Shown piece after piece: positions 32,487-41,528 of a DNA stretch of 58,673 nucleotides. The notes below the pieces were generated by a model, which saw nothing but the letters and a program-made list of their open reading frames with translations, searched no databases and was not told the DNA's origin. The stretch covers positions 1-58,673 of the forward strand of contig NZ_BCRO01000081.1 of assembly GCF_001552635.1 (NCBI RefSeq), written 5' to 3'. The DNA is from Actinomadura hibisca NBRC 15177. Lineage in GTDB: Bacteria > Actinomycetota > Actinomycetes > Streptosporangiales > Streptosporangiaceae. The translations under genes were made by a program, and so were the position numbers. Each line of letters starts with the position of its first letter. Within the stretch, counting starts at the first letter, position 1.

Positions 32487-35185
32487 CCCGATGCACCCAG
32501 CCGGGCTGTTCCGGCGCCGTCCACGACGGCTTCTGCGACACGTGCGGCATGGCCCCGCTGCCCGCGCCGCCCCCGGCGACGGTCCTGGACCCCGGCGGCA
32601 GGCCCGGCACGGGCAGAGGCCCGACGGGCCCTGGCCAGACGGGTGCAGGCCCGTCCGGCACCGGCCCAACAGGCGGCCCGTCCGGCATTAGCCCGTCCGG
32701 CGCTGACCCAGCAGGCACCGGCCCAACGGGCATCGGTCCAGCGGGCACCGGTCCAGCGGGTACCGGTCCGTCCGGCGCTGGCCCAGCAGGCAGCCCGTCC
32801 AGCCCCAGCCCTTCCGGCACCGGCCCGGCAGGCGGTCTGTCCGGCGGTGCGCAGCCCGGCGGCGGGTTCGGCGACGGTGGTCCTCCCGGCAGTCCCCCTG
32901 ACGCCGCCCCCGGCAGGGCCGCAGGCGTCTCCCTCGCCTCGTCCTCCGCCTGGCAGGTCGCCCCCACCACCCCCGCCCCCGCCCGCGTCCCCGGCCCCCG
33001 CCGCGAGAGCGGGGGTTCCGGGCCGTCCGCTTCCGGCGGGACCGGAAGTTCCGGCCGTACCGCCACCCGCGGCTCCGGCACCGGCTCGCACGGCTCCGAC
33101 TCCACCGGCTCCGCCCGCCGCGGCATGCTCGGCGCGGGCCTGGTCGAGATCCCGCCCGTGCCCTCGCGCGACCCCGCCACCGCCGTCATGGACAAGCCCG
33201 AGGTCCCGGAGAACCGCCGCTTCTGCAGCCGCTGCGACGAGCCGGTCGGGCGCGGACGCGACGGCAAGCCCGGCCGCACCGAGGGCTTCTGCCGCAGTTG
33301 CGGGCACCCCTTCTCCTTCACCCCCAAGCTGCACGAGGGCGACCTGGTCGGCGGCCAGTACCAGGTCCTCGGCTGCCTCGCGCACGGCGGCCTGGGCTGG
33401 GTCTACCTGGCCCGCGACAAGAACGTCAGCGACCGCTGGGTCGTGCTGAAGGGCCTGCTCGACACCGGCGACGCCGACTCGCTCGCCGCGGCCGCCGCCG
33501 AGCAGGCGTTCCTGGCCGAGGTCGAGCACCCCAACATCGTCAAGATCTACAACTTCGTGCGGCACGCGGGCTCCGGCTACATCGTGATGGAGTACGTCGG
33601 CGGCGAGTCGCTGAAGGACATCCTGCTCCAGCGGCGCACGGCCGAGGGCGAGCACGTCGCGCTGCCGCTCGGCCAGGTGATCGCCTACGGGCTGGAGGTG
33701 TTGCGCGCGCTCGGCTACCTGCACGGCGTCGGGCTGCTGTACTGCGACTTCAAGCCCGACAACGCGATCCAGTCGGAGGAGCAGCTCAAGCTGATCGACC
33801 TCGGCGGCGTGCGGCGCGCCTTCGACGTCAACAGCCCGATCTTCGGCACGCCCGGCTACCAGGCCCCCGAGATCTCCGAGCGGGGCCCGTCGGTCTGCTC
33901 GGACCTCTACACCGTGGGCCGCACGCTGGCGGTGCTGAGCTTCCCGTTCAAGGGCTACACCGGTCGCCACCTGCGCAGCCTGCCGCCACGTACCGAGGTG
34001 CCGCTGCTGCTGCGGCACGAGTCGTACTACCGGCTGCTGCGCCGCGCCTGCCACCCCGACCCGGCGCGCCGCTTCCAGAGCGCCGCCGAGATGGCCGAGC
34101 AGCTCACCGGCGTGCTGCGCGAGGTGCTGTCCACCGACGACGGGTTGTCGCGGTCCGCGCCGTCGGTGCTGTTCGGGGCCGAGCAGCACGCGGCGGGCAC
34201 CGACGTCGTCCCCGTCCAGGCGGGCACGGCGTCCAACAACGAGGGCGGCGTCTCCCCGGGCGCGGTACTGCCCCCGCTGGTCCCGGCGGCAGCCGCCGCC
34301 GCGCTGCCGGTGCCGCTGATCTACGCCTCCGACCCGGCCGCGGGCTTCCTCGGCGGCCTCACCGCGCGTGACCCCGGCGACCTGGCCGCCGCGCTCGACG
34401 CCGCGCCGATCAACTCCCCGGAGGTGCGGCTCGCGTCGGCGCGCGCCCGGATCGAGCTGGGCGACCTCGACCCGGCCGCCAAGCTGCTGGACGAGTACGA
34501 GGCCGACCACCCCGAGGACTGGCGCATCGACTGGTACCGGGGCGTGCACGCGCTGGCGGCGGGCCGGGCCGAGCAGGCGTCGGTGATCTTCGCGGAGCTG
34601 TACGACCTGATGCCGGGGGAGACCGCCCCCAAGCTGGCGCTGGCGTTCTGCCACGAGCTGCGCGGCGACGCCGGGCAGGCCGAGCGCTACTACGAGCTGG
34701 TGTGGCGCACCGACCCCACGTTCGTGAGCGCGGCGTTCGGGTTGTCGCGGGTGCGGCTGGCGGCCGGTGACCGGGGCGCGGCGGGCCGCGAGCTGGACGC
34801 GGTGCCGCGCATCTCCAGCTACTACGTGCCCGCGCAGCTCGCCACCGTCGCCACCGCCGTGCGGGGCCGCCGCCCCGAGGAGCTGAACGCCGCGCTGCTC
34901 GCCGAGGCGGGCCGCAGGCTGCGGTCGTTGCGCCTGGACAACGAGCGCTACGCCCGCTTCGCCGCCGAGGTCCTGGAGGCGGCCCTCGCCTGGCTGCGTG
35001 CGGGCGCGCCGGGCGGCCGTCCCGCCGGGCTCGACGAGGTCCTCGGCGTGCCGCTCAAGGAGACCGAGCTGCGCCGCAGGCTGGAGGGCACCTACCGGCA
35101 GCTCGCCAAGCTGGCCGCGAGTCCCGGCGAGCGCCACGTCCTGGTCAAACGGGCCAACGCCGTCCGCCCGAGGACGCTGTTCTGA
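32483..35185 (+). CDS. pknG: PknG-type serine/threonine protein kinase with zinc ribbons and TPR domain
   Basis: 900 aa, longer than mycobacterial PknG (750). It begins with a small zinc ribbon (CTQPGCSGAVHDGFCDTCG), then a Gly/Pro/Thr-rich linker (about 25-230) of GTGP/GAGP-like repeats. A rubredoxin-like pair CSRC and CRSC (about 247-270) precedes a kinase domain (about 285-550): AHGGLGWVYLARDKNVSDRW, VVLKG lysine, YCDFKPDN in place of HRD, and LIDLGGVRR in place of DFG, all PknG-typical. The last third is TPR-like helices (about 630-890). In mycobacteria PknG controls 2-oxoglutarate metabolism through the FHA protein GarA. GlnX- and GlnH-like genes lie downstream. Cytosolic. Confidence 0.92.
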   Translation: MTRCTQPGCSGAVHDGFCDTCGMAPLPAPPPATVLDPGGRPGTGRGPTGPGQTGAGPSGTGPTGGPSGISPSGADPAGTGPTGIGPAGTGPAGTGPSGAGPAGSPSSPSPSGTGPAGGLSGGAQPGGGFGDGGPPGSPPDAAPGRAAGVSLASSSAWQVAPTTPAPARVPGPRRESGGSGPSASGGTGSSGRTATRGSGTGSHGSDSTGSARRGMLGAGLVEIPPVPSRDPATAVMDKPEVPENRRFCSRCDEPVGRGRDGKPGRTEGFCRSCGHPFSFTPKLHEGDLVGGQYQVLGCLAHGGLGWVYLARDKNVSDRWVVLKGLLDTGDADSLAAAAAEQAFLAEVEHPNIVKIYNFVRHAGSGYIVMEYVGGESLKDILLQRRTAEGEHVALPLGQVIAYGLEVLRALGYLHGVGLLYCDFKPDNAIQSEEQLKLIDLGGVRRAFDVNSPIFGTPGYQAPEISERGPSVCSDLYTVGRTLAVLSFPFKGYTGRHLRSLPPRTEVPLLLRHESYYRLLRRACHPDPARRFQSAAEMAEQLTGVLREVLSTDDGLSRSAPSVLFGAEQHAAGTDVVPVQAGTASNNEGGVSPGAVLPPLVPAAAAAALPVPLIYASDPAAGFLGGLTARDPGDLAAALDAAPINSPEVRLASARARIELGDLDPAAKLLDEYEADHPEDWRIDWYRGVHALAAGRAEQASVIFAELYDLMPGETAPKLALAFCHELRGDAGQAERYYELVWRTDPTFVSAAFGLSRVRLAAGDRGAAGRELDAVPRISSYYVPAQLATVATAVRGRRPEELNAALLAEAGRRLRSLRLDNERYARFAAEVLEAALAWLRAGAPGGRPAGLDEVLGVPLKETELRRRLEGTYRQLAKLAASPGERHVLVKRANAVRPRTLF
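32605..32845 (+). repeat. Low-complexity Gly/Pro/Thr/Ser coding repeat in PknG
   Basis: Runs of GTGPTG, GAGPAG, GPSG in imperfect 5- to 6-residue units that make up the linker between the two zinc modules. DNA is built of short related GGC-rich blocks. It probably varies in length between strains. Confidence 0.65.
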
Positions 35186-35187
35186 CG

Positions 35188-36276
35188 ATGGGCGCGGACG
35201 CCGAGAGCGGCAACGGCATCGTCCTGGCGGTCTGCGCCGGGTGCGGGGAGGCCCTGCACGCGCGCGACCGCTTCTGCGAGGCGTGCGGCCGTCCCCGCCC
35301 GGCCAAGCCGCTGGTGCCCGCCACGCTCGTGCTGCACGAGGGCCGGGGCCGGGTGCCGCCCGCCGGGTGCGTGGACTGCGGCGCACCCCTGGTGAGCGAC
35401 GACGGGTTCTGCGAGGCGTGCGGGCTCCGGCAGCCGGGCCCCCGCGACCGGATCGAGTTCGAGCTCGCCGGGCCGGGCGCCGCGCCGTCCGGCCCGTCCC
35501 GCGCCGCCGGGATCAGCGACATCGGCCGCCGCCGCAGCCGCAACGAGGACGCGTTCGCGATGACGTCCTCGCCCGGCGCGGTCTGCGCGGTCGTGTGCGA
35601 CGGCGTCGCGTCGGCCCCCGGCTCGGAGGCGGCGGCGCTCGCGGCCGTCGAGACCGGCGCGGCGGTGCTGGCCCGCCGTCTCGCCGTCGGCTCCGACCAC
35701 CAGGACGCCACCCGCGCCGCCGCCCGCCGCGCCGCCGACGCCGTCGGCGACCTGGCGGGAAAGCCGCACACCGCCCCCGCCTGCACCTACGTGTCGGCGA
35801 TCGCCGCCGGTGACATGATCACCGTGGGCTGGGTGGGCGACAGCCGCGCCTACTGGCTCCCGGAGGGCGCCGCGCGCGTCCAACGGGGCGAGGTGCTGAC
35901 GCGGGACGACACCTGGGCGGTGCGGATGGTGGCGCGCAAGGCGATGAGCGAGCGGGACGCCTGGGCCGACCCGCGCGCCCACCTGCTGACCGCCTGGCTG
36001 GGCGCCGACGCCGGGACCGTCGACCCGCACGTGGTGACGTTCGCGCCGCGCGGGCCCGGCGTGCTGCTGGTGTGCAGCGACGGCCTCTGGAACCACTTCC
36101 CCGGGCCCGCCGACCTGGCCGCCGTGCTGGACGCCGGCCCCGACCCGGCCGCCGCGCCGCTGGCCGCCGCCCGGGAGCTGGTCCGGGCGGCCCTGGACGC
36201 CGGCGGCCACGACAACGTCACGGTGGCGCTGATCCCCTACCCATCGGCCGAACCGACCAGGGAGCCCCCTCGATGA
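35188..36276 (+). CDS. PP2C-family protein phosphatase with two zinc ribbons
   Basis: 362 aa, starting two bases after the PknG stop. Residues about 15-80 hold two near-identical ribbons: CAGCGEALHARDRFCEACG and CVDCGAPLVSDDGFCEACG. The PP2C core then shows GISDIGRRRSRNEDAFA, VVCDGVASAPGSEAA (metal Asp and Gly), VGWVGDSRAYW and VCSDGLWNH, DNVTV; four conserved Asp of the metal site are in place. It likely removes phosphates added by PknG. Cytosolic. Its stop overlaps the VWA gene. Confidence 0.9.
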   Translation: MGADAESGNGIVLAVCAGCGEALHARDRFCEACGRPRPAKPLVPATLVLHEGRGRVPPAGCVDCGAPLVSDDGFCEACGLRQPGPRDRIEFELAGPGAAPSGPSRAAGISDIGRRRSRNEDAFAMTSSPGAVCAVVCDGVASAPGSEAAALAAVETGAAVLARRLAVGSDHQDATRAAARRAADAVGDLAGKPHTAPACTYVSAIAAGDMITVGWVGDSRAYWLPEGAARVQRGEVLTRDDTWAVRMVARKAMSERDAWADPRAHLLTAWLGADAGTVDPHVVTFAPRGPGVLLVCSDGLWNHFPGPADLAAVLDAGPDPAAAPLAAARELVRAALDAGGHDNVTVALIPYPSAEPTREPPR

Positions 36277-37610
36277 GCGACCTTCCCGAGTTCACGATCG
36301 ACGTCGACCAGAACCCCTACCTGCCGGCGGGCGGCCGCGAGATGCACGCGGTGGTCACCGTGCGCGCCGCGGGCGCGGCCGTCCGGGCGCGGCCCGCCGA
36401 GGCCGCCGAGATCATCATCATCGACACCTCCGGCTCGATGTCCTACGGCGGCAAGATGGCCGCCGCCAAGCAGGCGGCGAAGGCGGCGCTGACGGTGCTG
36501 CGCGACGGCGTGCGCTTCGCGGTCGTCGCCGGGGCCAACCAGCCGCGCATGATCTATCCGGCCGGGGAGCGCCTCGCCAAGATGGACGCGGGCACCCGCA
36601 AGGCCGCGCTGGCGGCGGTCGGCCGGCTGGACGCGGCGGGCGGCACCGCCATCGGCACCTGGTTGCGGCTGGCCGACCGGCTGCTCACCGAGGACCGGCA
36701 GGACGTCCGGCACGCCACGCTGCTCACCGACGGCAAGAACCAGCACGAGACCGCCGCCGAGCTGGACGCCGCGCTCGCCCAGTGCGCGGGCGGCTTCGTG
36801 TGCGACGCGTTCGGCGTCGGCACCGACTGGGAGGTCGCCGAGCTGCGCAAGATCTCCTCGGCGCTGCTCGGCACGTTCCTGGACGTGCCCGATCCGGCCG
36901 ACCTGGAGGCGCGCTTCCGGGAGATCACCGAGGCGGCGATGGGCAAGGAGGTCGCCGACGTGTCGCTACGGCTCTGGACGCCGCAGACCGCGCGCGTCCG
37001 GTTCCTCAAGCAGATGGAGCCGACCGTCGAGGACCTCACCGACAGGCGGGTGGCGTCCGGCCAGCAGACCGGCGACTACCCGCTGGGCGCGTGGGGCACC
37101 GAGGACCGCGACTACCACCTGTGCGTGGAGGTGCAGCCCGGCGACGTCGGCCGCCAGATGCGCGCGGCGTGGGTGAAGCTGGTGGTGCCCGGCAGCGGGG
37201 CCGCGCCCGTCGAGCGTGCGGTCGGCCCGGTGAACGTGCTCGCCGAGTGGACCGACGACGAGGCCAAGTCCACCCGCATCAGCAAGGGCGTGGCGCACCA
37301 CACCGGGCAGTCGGAGCTGGCCGAGGCCGTGCAGACGGGCCTGGAGGCGCGCCGCGCGGGCGACGAGGACCGCGCCACCGCCCGGCTCGGCCGCGCGGTG
37401 GTGCTGGCCAAGCAGGTCGGCAACGAGCAGGTCGCCGAGCTGCTGGAACGGGTCGTGGACGTGATCGACGAGGAGTCCGGCACGGTCCGGCTGAAGAAGG
37501 ACGTGGAGAAGGCCGACGAGATGTCCCTCGACACCCGCTCGGTCCGCACCGTGCGGACCGGCCGGGGCGCGCGCCCCGCGGGGCCGGGCGCGCCGAACGC
37601 CGGGAGCTGA
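36273..37610 (+). CDS. VWA-domain protein
   Basis: 445 aa from ATG 36273 (ATGA overlap with PP2C). Residues about 45-215 form a von Willebrand A domain with intact MIDAS: IIIDTSGSMSYGGKM (DxSxS), a downstream Thr in the GGTAIGTW region and Asp in ATLLTDGKN. The remaining two-thirds are beta-rich, with a helical end. No signal peptide or membrane segment, so it is cytosolic. VWA domains mediate metal-dependent protein contacts; here it may present or gate the kinase/phosphatase pair. Confidence 0.85.
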   Translation: MSDLPEFTIDVDQNPYLPAGGREMHAVVTVRAAGAAVRARPAEAAEIIIIDTSGSMSYGGKMAAAKQAAKAALTVLRDGVRFAVVAGANQPRMIYPAGERLAKMDAGTRKAALAAVGRLDAAGGTAIGTWLRLADRLLTEDRQDVRHATLLTDGKNQHETAAELDAALAQCAGGFVCDAFGVGTDWEVAELRKISSALLGTFLDVPDPADLEARFREITEAAMGKEVADVSLRLWTPQTARVRFLKQMEPTVEDLTDRRVASGQQTGDYPLGAWGTEDRDYHLCVEVQPGDVGRQMRAAWVKLVVPGSGAAPVERAVGPVNVLAEWTDDEAKSTRISKGVAHHTGQSELAEAVQTGLEARRAGDEDRATARLGRAVVLAKQVGNEQVAELLERVVDVIDEESGTVRLKKDVEKADEMSLDTRSVRTVRTGRGARPAGPGAPNAGS

Positions 37611-37613
37611 GCC

Positions 37614-38405
37614 ATGCCGCGCTGTCCCAACGGGCACACCTCCGCCGACGCGCACTTCTGCGACATCTGCGGCGAGCTGATGGAGGGCGCGCCGCGCGCC
37701 GAGCTGTCGGTGCCGTCGGAGTCGCCGGACCGGGGCACCGGGGCCTCGCCCATGAGCGGGCCGGGCGGCCGGGAGCCGGTGGCCTCGCCGCCCATGAGCG
37801 GGCCTGGGCCCGTCGTCGAGTCCTGCCCCAACTGCGGGACGCCCAAGTCGGGCCGCTTCTGCGAGGAGGACGGCTACGACTTCGAGCTGGGCACGACGCC
37901 CGAGCGCTTCTTCGGTGACCTGCACAGCGAGCCCGTCCGCGTCCCGCAACCGCTGCCCCCGCCGCCCGGCGCGCCCCGATGGACGGCCGTGGTCAGCGCC
38001 GACCGCGCCTACTACGACTCGGTGGTAGCGCAGGAGGGCCCGGACGCGGCGACGCTGGCGTTCCCGCCCGCCTACCCCGAGCGGCGGGTGCCGCTGCTGG
38101 GCGGCATGACCGGCGGCAAGGTGCTGATCGGACGGCGCAGCGCCTCGCGCGGCATCGCGCCCGACATCGACCTCGGCCTGCCGCCGGAGGACCCCGGCGT
38201 CTCGCACACCCACGCCGTGCTGAGCGCCCGCTCCGACGGCACCTGGGACCTGGTCGACCCCGGCTCCACCAACGGCACCACGCTGAACGGCGGCACCGAG
38301 CCGATCGCCGTCAACACTCCCGTCCAGGTGGGCGACGGCGACCGCGTCCACGTGGGCGCCTGGACCACCATCACGCTGTCGTCGCGCCCGGAGGACCCGA
38401 GATGA
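37614..38405 (+). CDS. FHA-domain protein with two zinc ribbons (GarA-like)
   Basis: 263 aa. Ribbon 1 CPNGHTSADAHFCDICGE (about 4-20), then a Pro/Ser linker, ribbon 2 CPNCGTPKSGRFCEEDG (about 70-86). The FHA domain lies in the last 90 residues: KVLIGRRSASRGIAPDIDL, DPGVSHTHAVLSA with the phosphothreonine-binding Arg/Ser/His pattern, and VDPGSTNGTTLNG. FHA domains bind phosphothreonine, and in mycobacteria the FHA protein GarA is the PknG substrate. Here an FHA protein is encoded in the operon. Its stop overlaps the GlnX gene. Confidence 0.9.
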   Translation: MPRCPNGHTSADAHFCDICGELMEGAPRAELSVPSESPDRGTGASPMSGPGGREPVASPPMSGPGPVVESCPNCGTPKSGRFCEEDGYDFELGTTPERFFGDLHSEPVRVPQPLPPPPGAPRWTAVVSADRAYYDSVVAQEGPDAATLAFPPAYPERRVPLLGGMTGGKVLIGRRSASRGIAPDIDLGLPPEDPGVSHTHAVLSARSDGTWDLVDPGSTNGTTLNGGTEPIAVNTPVQVGDGDRVHVGAWTTITLSSRPEDPR

Positions 38406-39925
38406 CCACCACCCGGCAACCGGCGGTGCCGACCATCCGCCCGCCCGCGCCCGACCGGCCGTCGTCACCGCCGCCCGTCCCGGCGCGGCGTCCGAGCCGG
38501 GTGACGACGTTCGTGCGCGGCCACTGGCTGCGCACCATCCCCGGGCGGCTGCGCGCCTACGCGGCCGCCGCGCTCGTCGCCGTCGCGGTGCTGACGGTGG
38601 TGCTGACGGTCGCGGTCGACAACGCCCGCGACGGCGTGCAGACCATCGGCCACGACGCGGGCCCGCAGGTCGTCGCGACCGGCACGTTGTACTTCGCGCT
38701 CAGCGACATGGACGCGCAGGTCGCCGACATCCTGCTGATCGGCCGCGAACGTTCGCTCGGCATCGGCTACGACGGCTCGCTGCGCCGCTACGAGCAGCGC
38801 CGCGCCGCCGCCGGGCTGGCCGCCGTCCAGGCCGCGCAGCTCGCCGGGAACGACCCCAAGCGCCGCAAGAACGTGCAGGACGTGCTGGACGGCCTCGGCC
38901 GCTACGAGCGCCTGGTCGGCGAGGCGATGCTGCTGGACCGGCAGGCCGACCACGAGGCCGGGAAGCTGCCCGCGAACGTCGTCACGACCTACCGGCAGGC
39001 CACCGACCTGATGAAGCTGGAGCTGCTGCCCAAGGCGTACAACCTGACCCTGGACAGCGGCGCGACCGTCCGGCAGTCCTACGAGTCCAAGCGCTCGGCG
39101 GTGCTCACCGGCCGCGCCTGGGTCGCGCTGACCGGCGCGCTGGTGCTGCTGATCCTGCTGGCCGCCCAGATCTACCTGGCGCGCGGCTTCCGCCGCCTGG
39201 TCAACCCGGCGCTGGCGGCGGCGACGCTGCTGACCGTCGGGCTGGTCGCGGTCGCGTTCGGGATGTTGTCGGCGCAGGCCGGGCACCTCCAGCGCGCCAA
39301 GGAGGACGGCTTCGACTCGGTGCTGGCGCTGTCGCGGGCGCGCGCGATCAGCCACAGCGCGTTCGCCGACGAGAGCCGCTTCCTGCTCGACCCCGGCCGC
39401 GCCGACACCTACGAGCAGGTCTACCTCGACAAGGCGCTGTCGGTGCTCTACGTCGAGCCGGGCGCGAACAAGCCGGTCAACCTGGAGAGCTACTACACGC
39501 GGCTGGAAGAGGAACTGGACGACTTCGCCGCCAACCCCCGCACCATCCGCTTCCTCGGCTTCTTCGGCGACGAGGCGCGGCAGAGCGCGACCGGGGCCGA
39601 GAGCGTGGCGCTCGGCCAGGCCCTCCAGGGCTACCGGACCGTGCTGCGCAACGACCGGAGCATCCGCGAGCTGGCCGCCCGGAACGACCGCGCCGGGGCG
39701 ATCAGGTTGCGGATGGGCCGCGACCGCGGCGCGATCCGCGACTTCGACGCCTACGACGCGGCGCTGGTGAAGCTGAGCGACGCCCACCACGCCGCGTTCA
39801 CCCGGGCCATCGCCGACGCCGACGGCGGGCTGGGCGGCTGGCGGGCCGTGCCGCCCGCCGGGGCGGCCGTCATCGCCGTGCTGGTGCTGGCCGGGCTGCG
39901 GCCCCGGCTGGCGGAATTCCGCTGA
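38402..39925 (+). CDS. glnX: GlnX-like membrane sensor protein
   Basis: 507 aa from ATG 38402. An N-terminal Pro-rich cytosolic tail, one hydrophobic segment near residue 55-75 (AAAALVAVAVLTVVLTVAV), a long four-helix-type extracellular domain, two further segments near 240-300 (ALVLLILLAAQIYLARGF and LLTVGLVAVAFGMLSAQAG), a second four-helix domain and a final segment (AVIAVLVLAGLRP). This is the layout of mycobacterial GlnX, which relays amino-acid binding by lipoprotein GlnH to PknG. Placement between the FHA gene and GlnH supports this. Symbol given by synteny and architecture. Confidence 0.8.
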   Translation: MTTTRQPAVPTIRPPAPDRPSSPPPVPARRPSRVTTFVRGHWLRTIPGRLRAYAAAALVAVAVLTVVLTVAVDNARDGVQTIGHDAGPQVVATGTLYFALSDMDAQVADILLIGRERSLGIGYDGSLRRYEQRRAAAGLAAVQAAQLAGNDPKRRKNVQDVLDGLGRYERLVGEAMLLDRQADHEAGKLPANVVTTYRQATDLMKLELLPKAYNLTLDSGATVRQSYESKRSAVLTGRAWVALTGALVLLILLAAQIYLARGFRRLVNPALAAATLLTVGLVAVAFGMLSAQAGHLQRAKEDGFDSVLALSRARAISHSAFADESRFLLDPGRADTYEQVYLDKALSVLYVEPGANKPVNLESYYTRLEEELDDFAANPRTIRFLGFFGDEARQSATGAESVALGQALQGYRTVLRNDRSIRELAARNDRAGAIRLRMGRDRGAIRDFDAYDAALVKLSDAHHAAFTRAIADADGGLGGWRAVPPAGAAVIAVLVLAGLRPRLAEFR

Positions 39926-39934
39926 GGAGTGCAG

Positions 39935-40765
39935 ATGCGCGTGTCCACCAACGTGGCGGTCGCCGCCGCCCTCGCCGTCCTGACGGGCGGCGTACTCGCG
40001 GGGTGCGGCCTGACCGCCCCCGAGGACGACTCGATCGTGCACAAGCGCTCGCTGGTCATCGGCGTGAAGGCCGACCAGCCGGGCCTCGGGCTGAAGAAGG
40101 GCGACCGCTACGAGGGCTACGACGTGGACGTGGCCACCTACGTCGCCGGGAAGCTGGGCGTGCCGCCCGAGCGGATCACCTTCCGCACCACCCCGTCGTC
40201 GGAGCGGGAGAAGGCGCTGCGCGACGGCAAGGTCGACATGATCTTCGCGACGTACTCCATCACGCCCAAGCGCAAGACGCAGGTCACCTTCGGCGGCCCC
40301 TACTACGTCGCGCACCAGGACACGCTGGTGCGCGAGGGGGAGAAGGCGGTGACCGGCGTGCGCGACCTGAAGGGCCGCCGGATCTGCGCGGTGACCGGGT
40401 CCAACTCCTGGAAGCGCGTCACCGAGGAGCGCAAGGTCGCCGCCGCGCCGGTGGAGGCCGCCGACTACGGCGACTGCCTGGCCAAGCTGTCGGCCGGGCA
40501 GGTGGACGCGATCTCCACCGACGACCTGATCCTGGCGGGCATGGCCTCGACGGGCGCGGCGGTGCGCATGGTGAACGCGCCGTTCACCGACGAGAAGTAC
40601 GGCGTCGGGCTGCGCAAGGGCGACCTGGCGGGCTGCGAGGCCGTCAACCGGGCGCTGACCGAGATGTACCAGGACGGCAAGGCGGGCGAGCTGCTGGACC
40701 GGTGGTTCGCCCGGTCCAAGCTGCGCACGGTGCGCAGCGTCCCGCAGTTCGAGGGCTGCTCCTGA
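39935..40765 (+). CDS. glnH: GlnH-like lipoprotein, amino-acid-binding protein
   Basis: 276 aa from ATG 39935 (GAGGAG upstream; 9 bp after the GlnX stop). Lipobox LAGC with Cys24, then a periplasmic-type binding fold: VIGVKADQPGLGLKKGDRYE, GYDVDVATYVAGKLG, FATYSITPKRKTQVTFGGPY and YQDGKAGELLDRWFARSK. In mycobacteria GlnH binds aspartate, glutamate or similar and signals through GlnX to PknG. No permease or ATPase genes are adjacent, which fits a sensor rather than a transporter. It ends the operon. Confidence 0.9.
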   Translation: MRVSTNVAVAAALAVLTGGVLAGCGLTAPEDDSIVHKRSLVIGVKADQPGLGLKKGDRYEGYDVDVATYVAGKLGVPPERITFRTTPSSEREKALRDGKVDMIFATYSITPKRKTQVTFGGPYYVAHQDTLVREGEKAVTGVRDLKGRRICAVTGSNSWKRVTEERKVAAAPVEAADYGDCLAKLSAGQVDAISTDDLILAGMASTGAAVRMVNAPFTDEKYGVGLRKGDLAGCEAVNRALTEMYQDGKAGELLDRWFARSKLRTVRSVPQFEGCS

Positions 40766-40871
40766 CGCCGGGCCCGCGGCCCCGGGCCGCTCGGCTTGGG
40801 GCGCGCTCGGCTCGGGGCCTGCGACTTGGAGCCGCGCGGCCCGAGGCATGGGGCCCGGCGTGCGGTGGCCG

Positions 40872-41222
40872 TCAGGGGGCGGGCGAGGGGAAGGCCCCGA
40901 TCGCCGCCCGCAACGTGTCGTAGACCGGCACGTACTGGTCGATGCCGGTGATGCGGAGGATGCGGGCGATCCGCGGCGGCGGCGCGATCAGCGCGATCGG
41001 CGTGCCGCGCTCGCCCGCCCGCCGGTTGGCCGCCACGATCGCGTTCAGCCCGGTGGAGTCGCAGAAGGTGACCTGGCGCATGTCCACCACCAGGGGCGAG
41101 CCGAGGTCCAGGACGCCGAGCATGGCCTCCTCGAACCGCTCGCGGGTCACCACGTCGAGCTCGCCCTGCACCCGTACCAGGGTGCAGCGGTCGTGCCGCA
41201 TCAGGTGCACGTCGAAGTCCAT
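40872..41222 (-). CDS. STAS-domain anti-anti-sigma factor-like protein
   Basis: 116 aa. VRVQGELDVVTRERFEEAML, VVDMRQVTFCDSTGLNAIVA with the phosphorylatable Ser, then IARILRITGIDQYVPVYDTL: the SpoIIAA/BldG-type STAS pattern. It should be switched by a serine kinase (RsbW-like) and control a sigma factor or a related partner; none is adjacent. It converges with GlnH. Confidence 0.9.
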   Translation of the reverse strand: MDFDVHLMRHDRCTLVRVQGELDVVTRERFEEAMLGVLDLGSPLVVDMRQVTFCDSTGLNAIVAANRRAGERGTPIALIAPPPRIARILRITGIDQYVPVYDTLRAAIGAFPSPAP

Positions 41223-41528
41223 GGGCTACCTCCCGCTCCGGCCGAGAGCCCGCGACCCGTGTCCGGTTTCCCAGGATCGCGCACGGCGCGCGGCATTCCA
41301 AGCGCCCGCGGGAAAAAGCTACTCACCGGGAACTTACTAATGGGTAAGAAATAGTCCCGTGATAGTGCCGCGCAGGACCTGCCGGTCGTTATGGGATATG
41401 CCACCGTTCCCGGGCGTGACCTGCGCGATAGTCATTCCTGGCGCACCGGTGCGGGGCAACGGACACCGCTGACCCCGGCGCGGTCCGGCGCAGACGTTAC
41501 AGTGGCGGAGCCGATTTCTGGAGGACAG

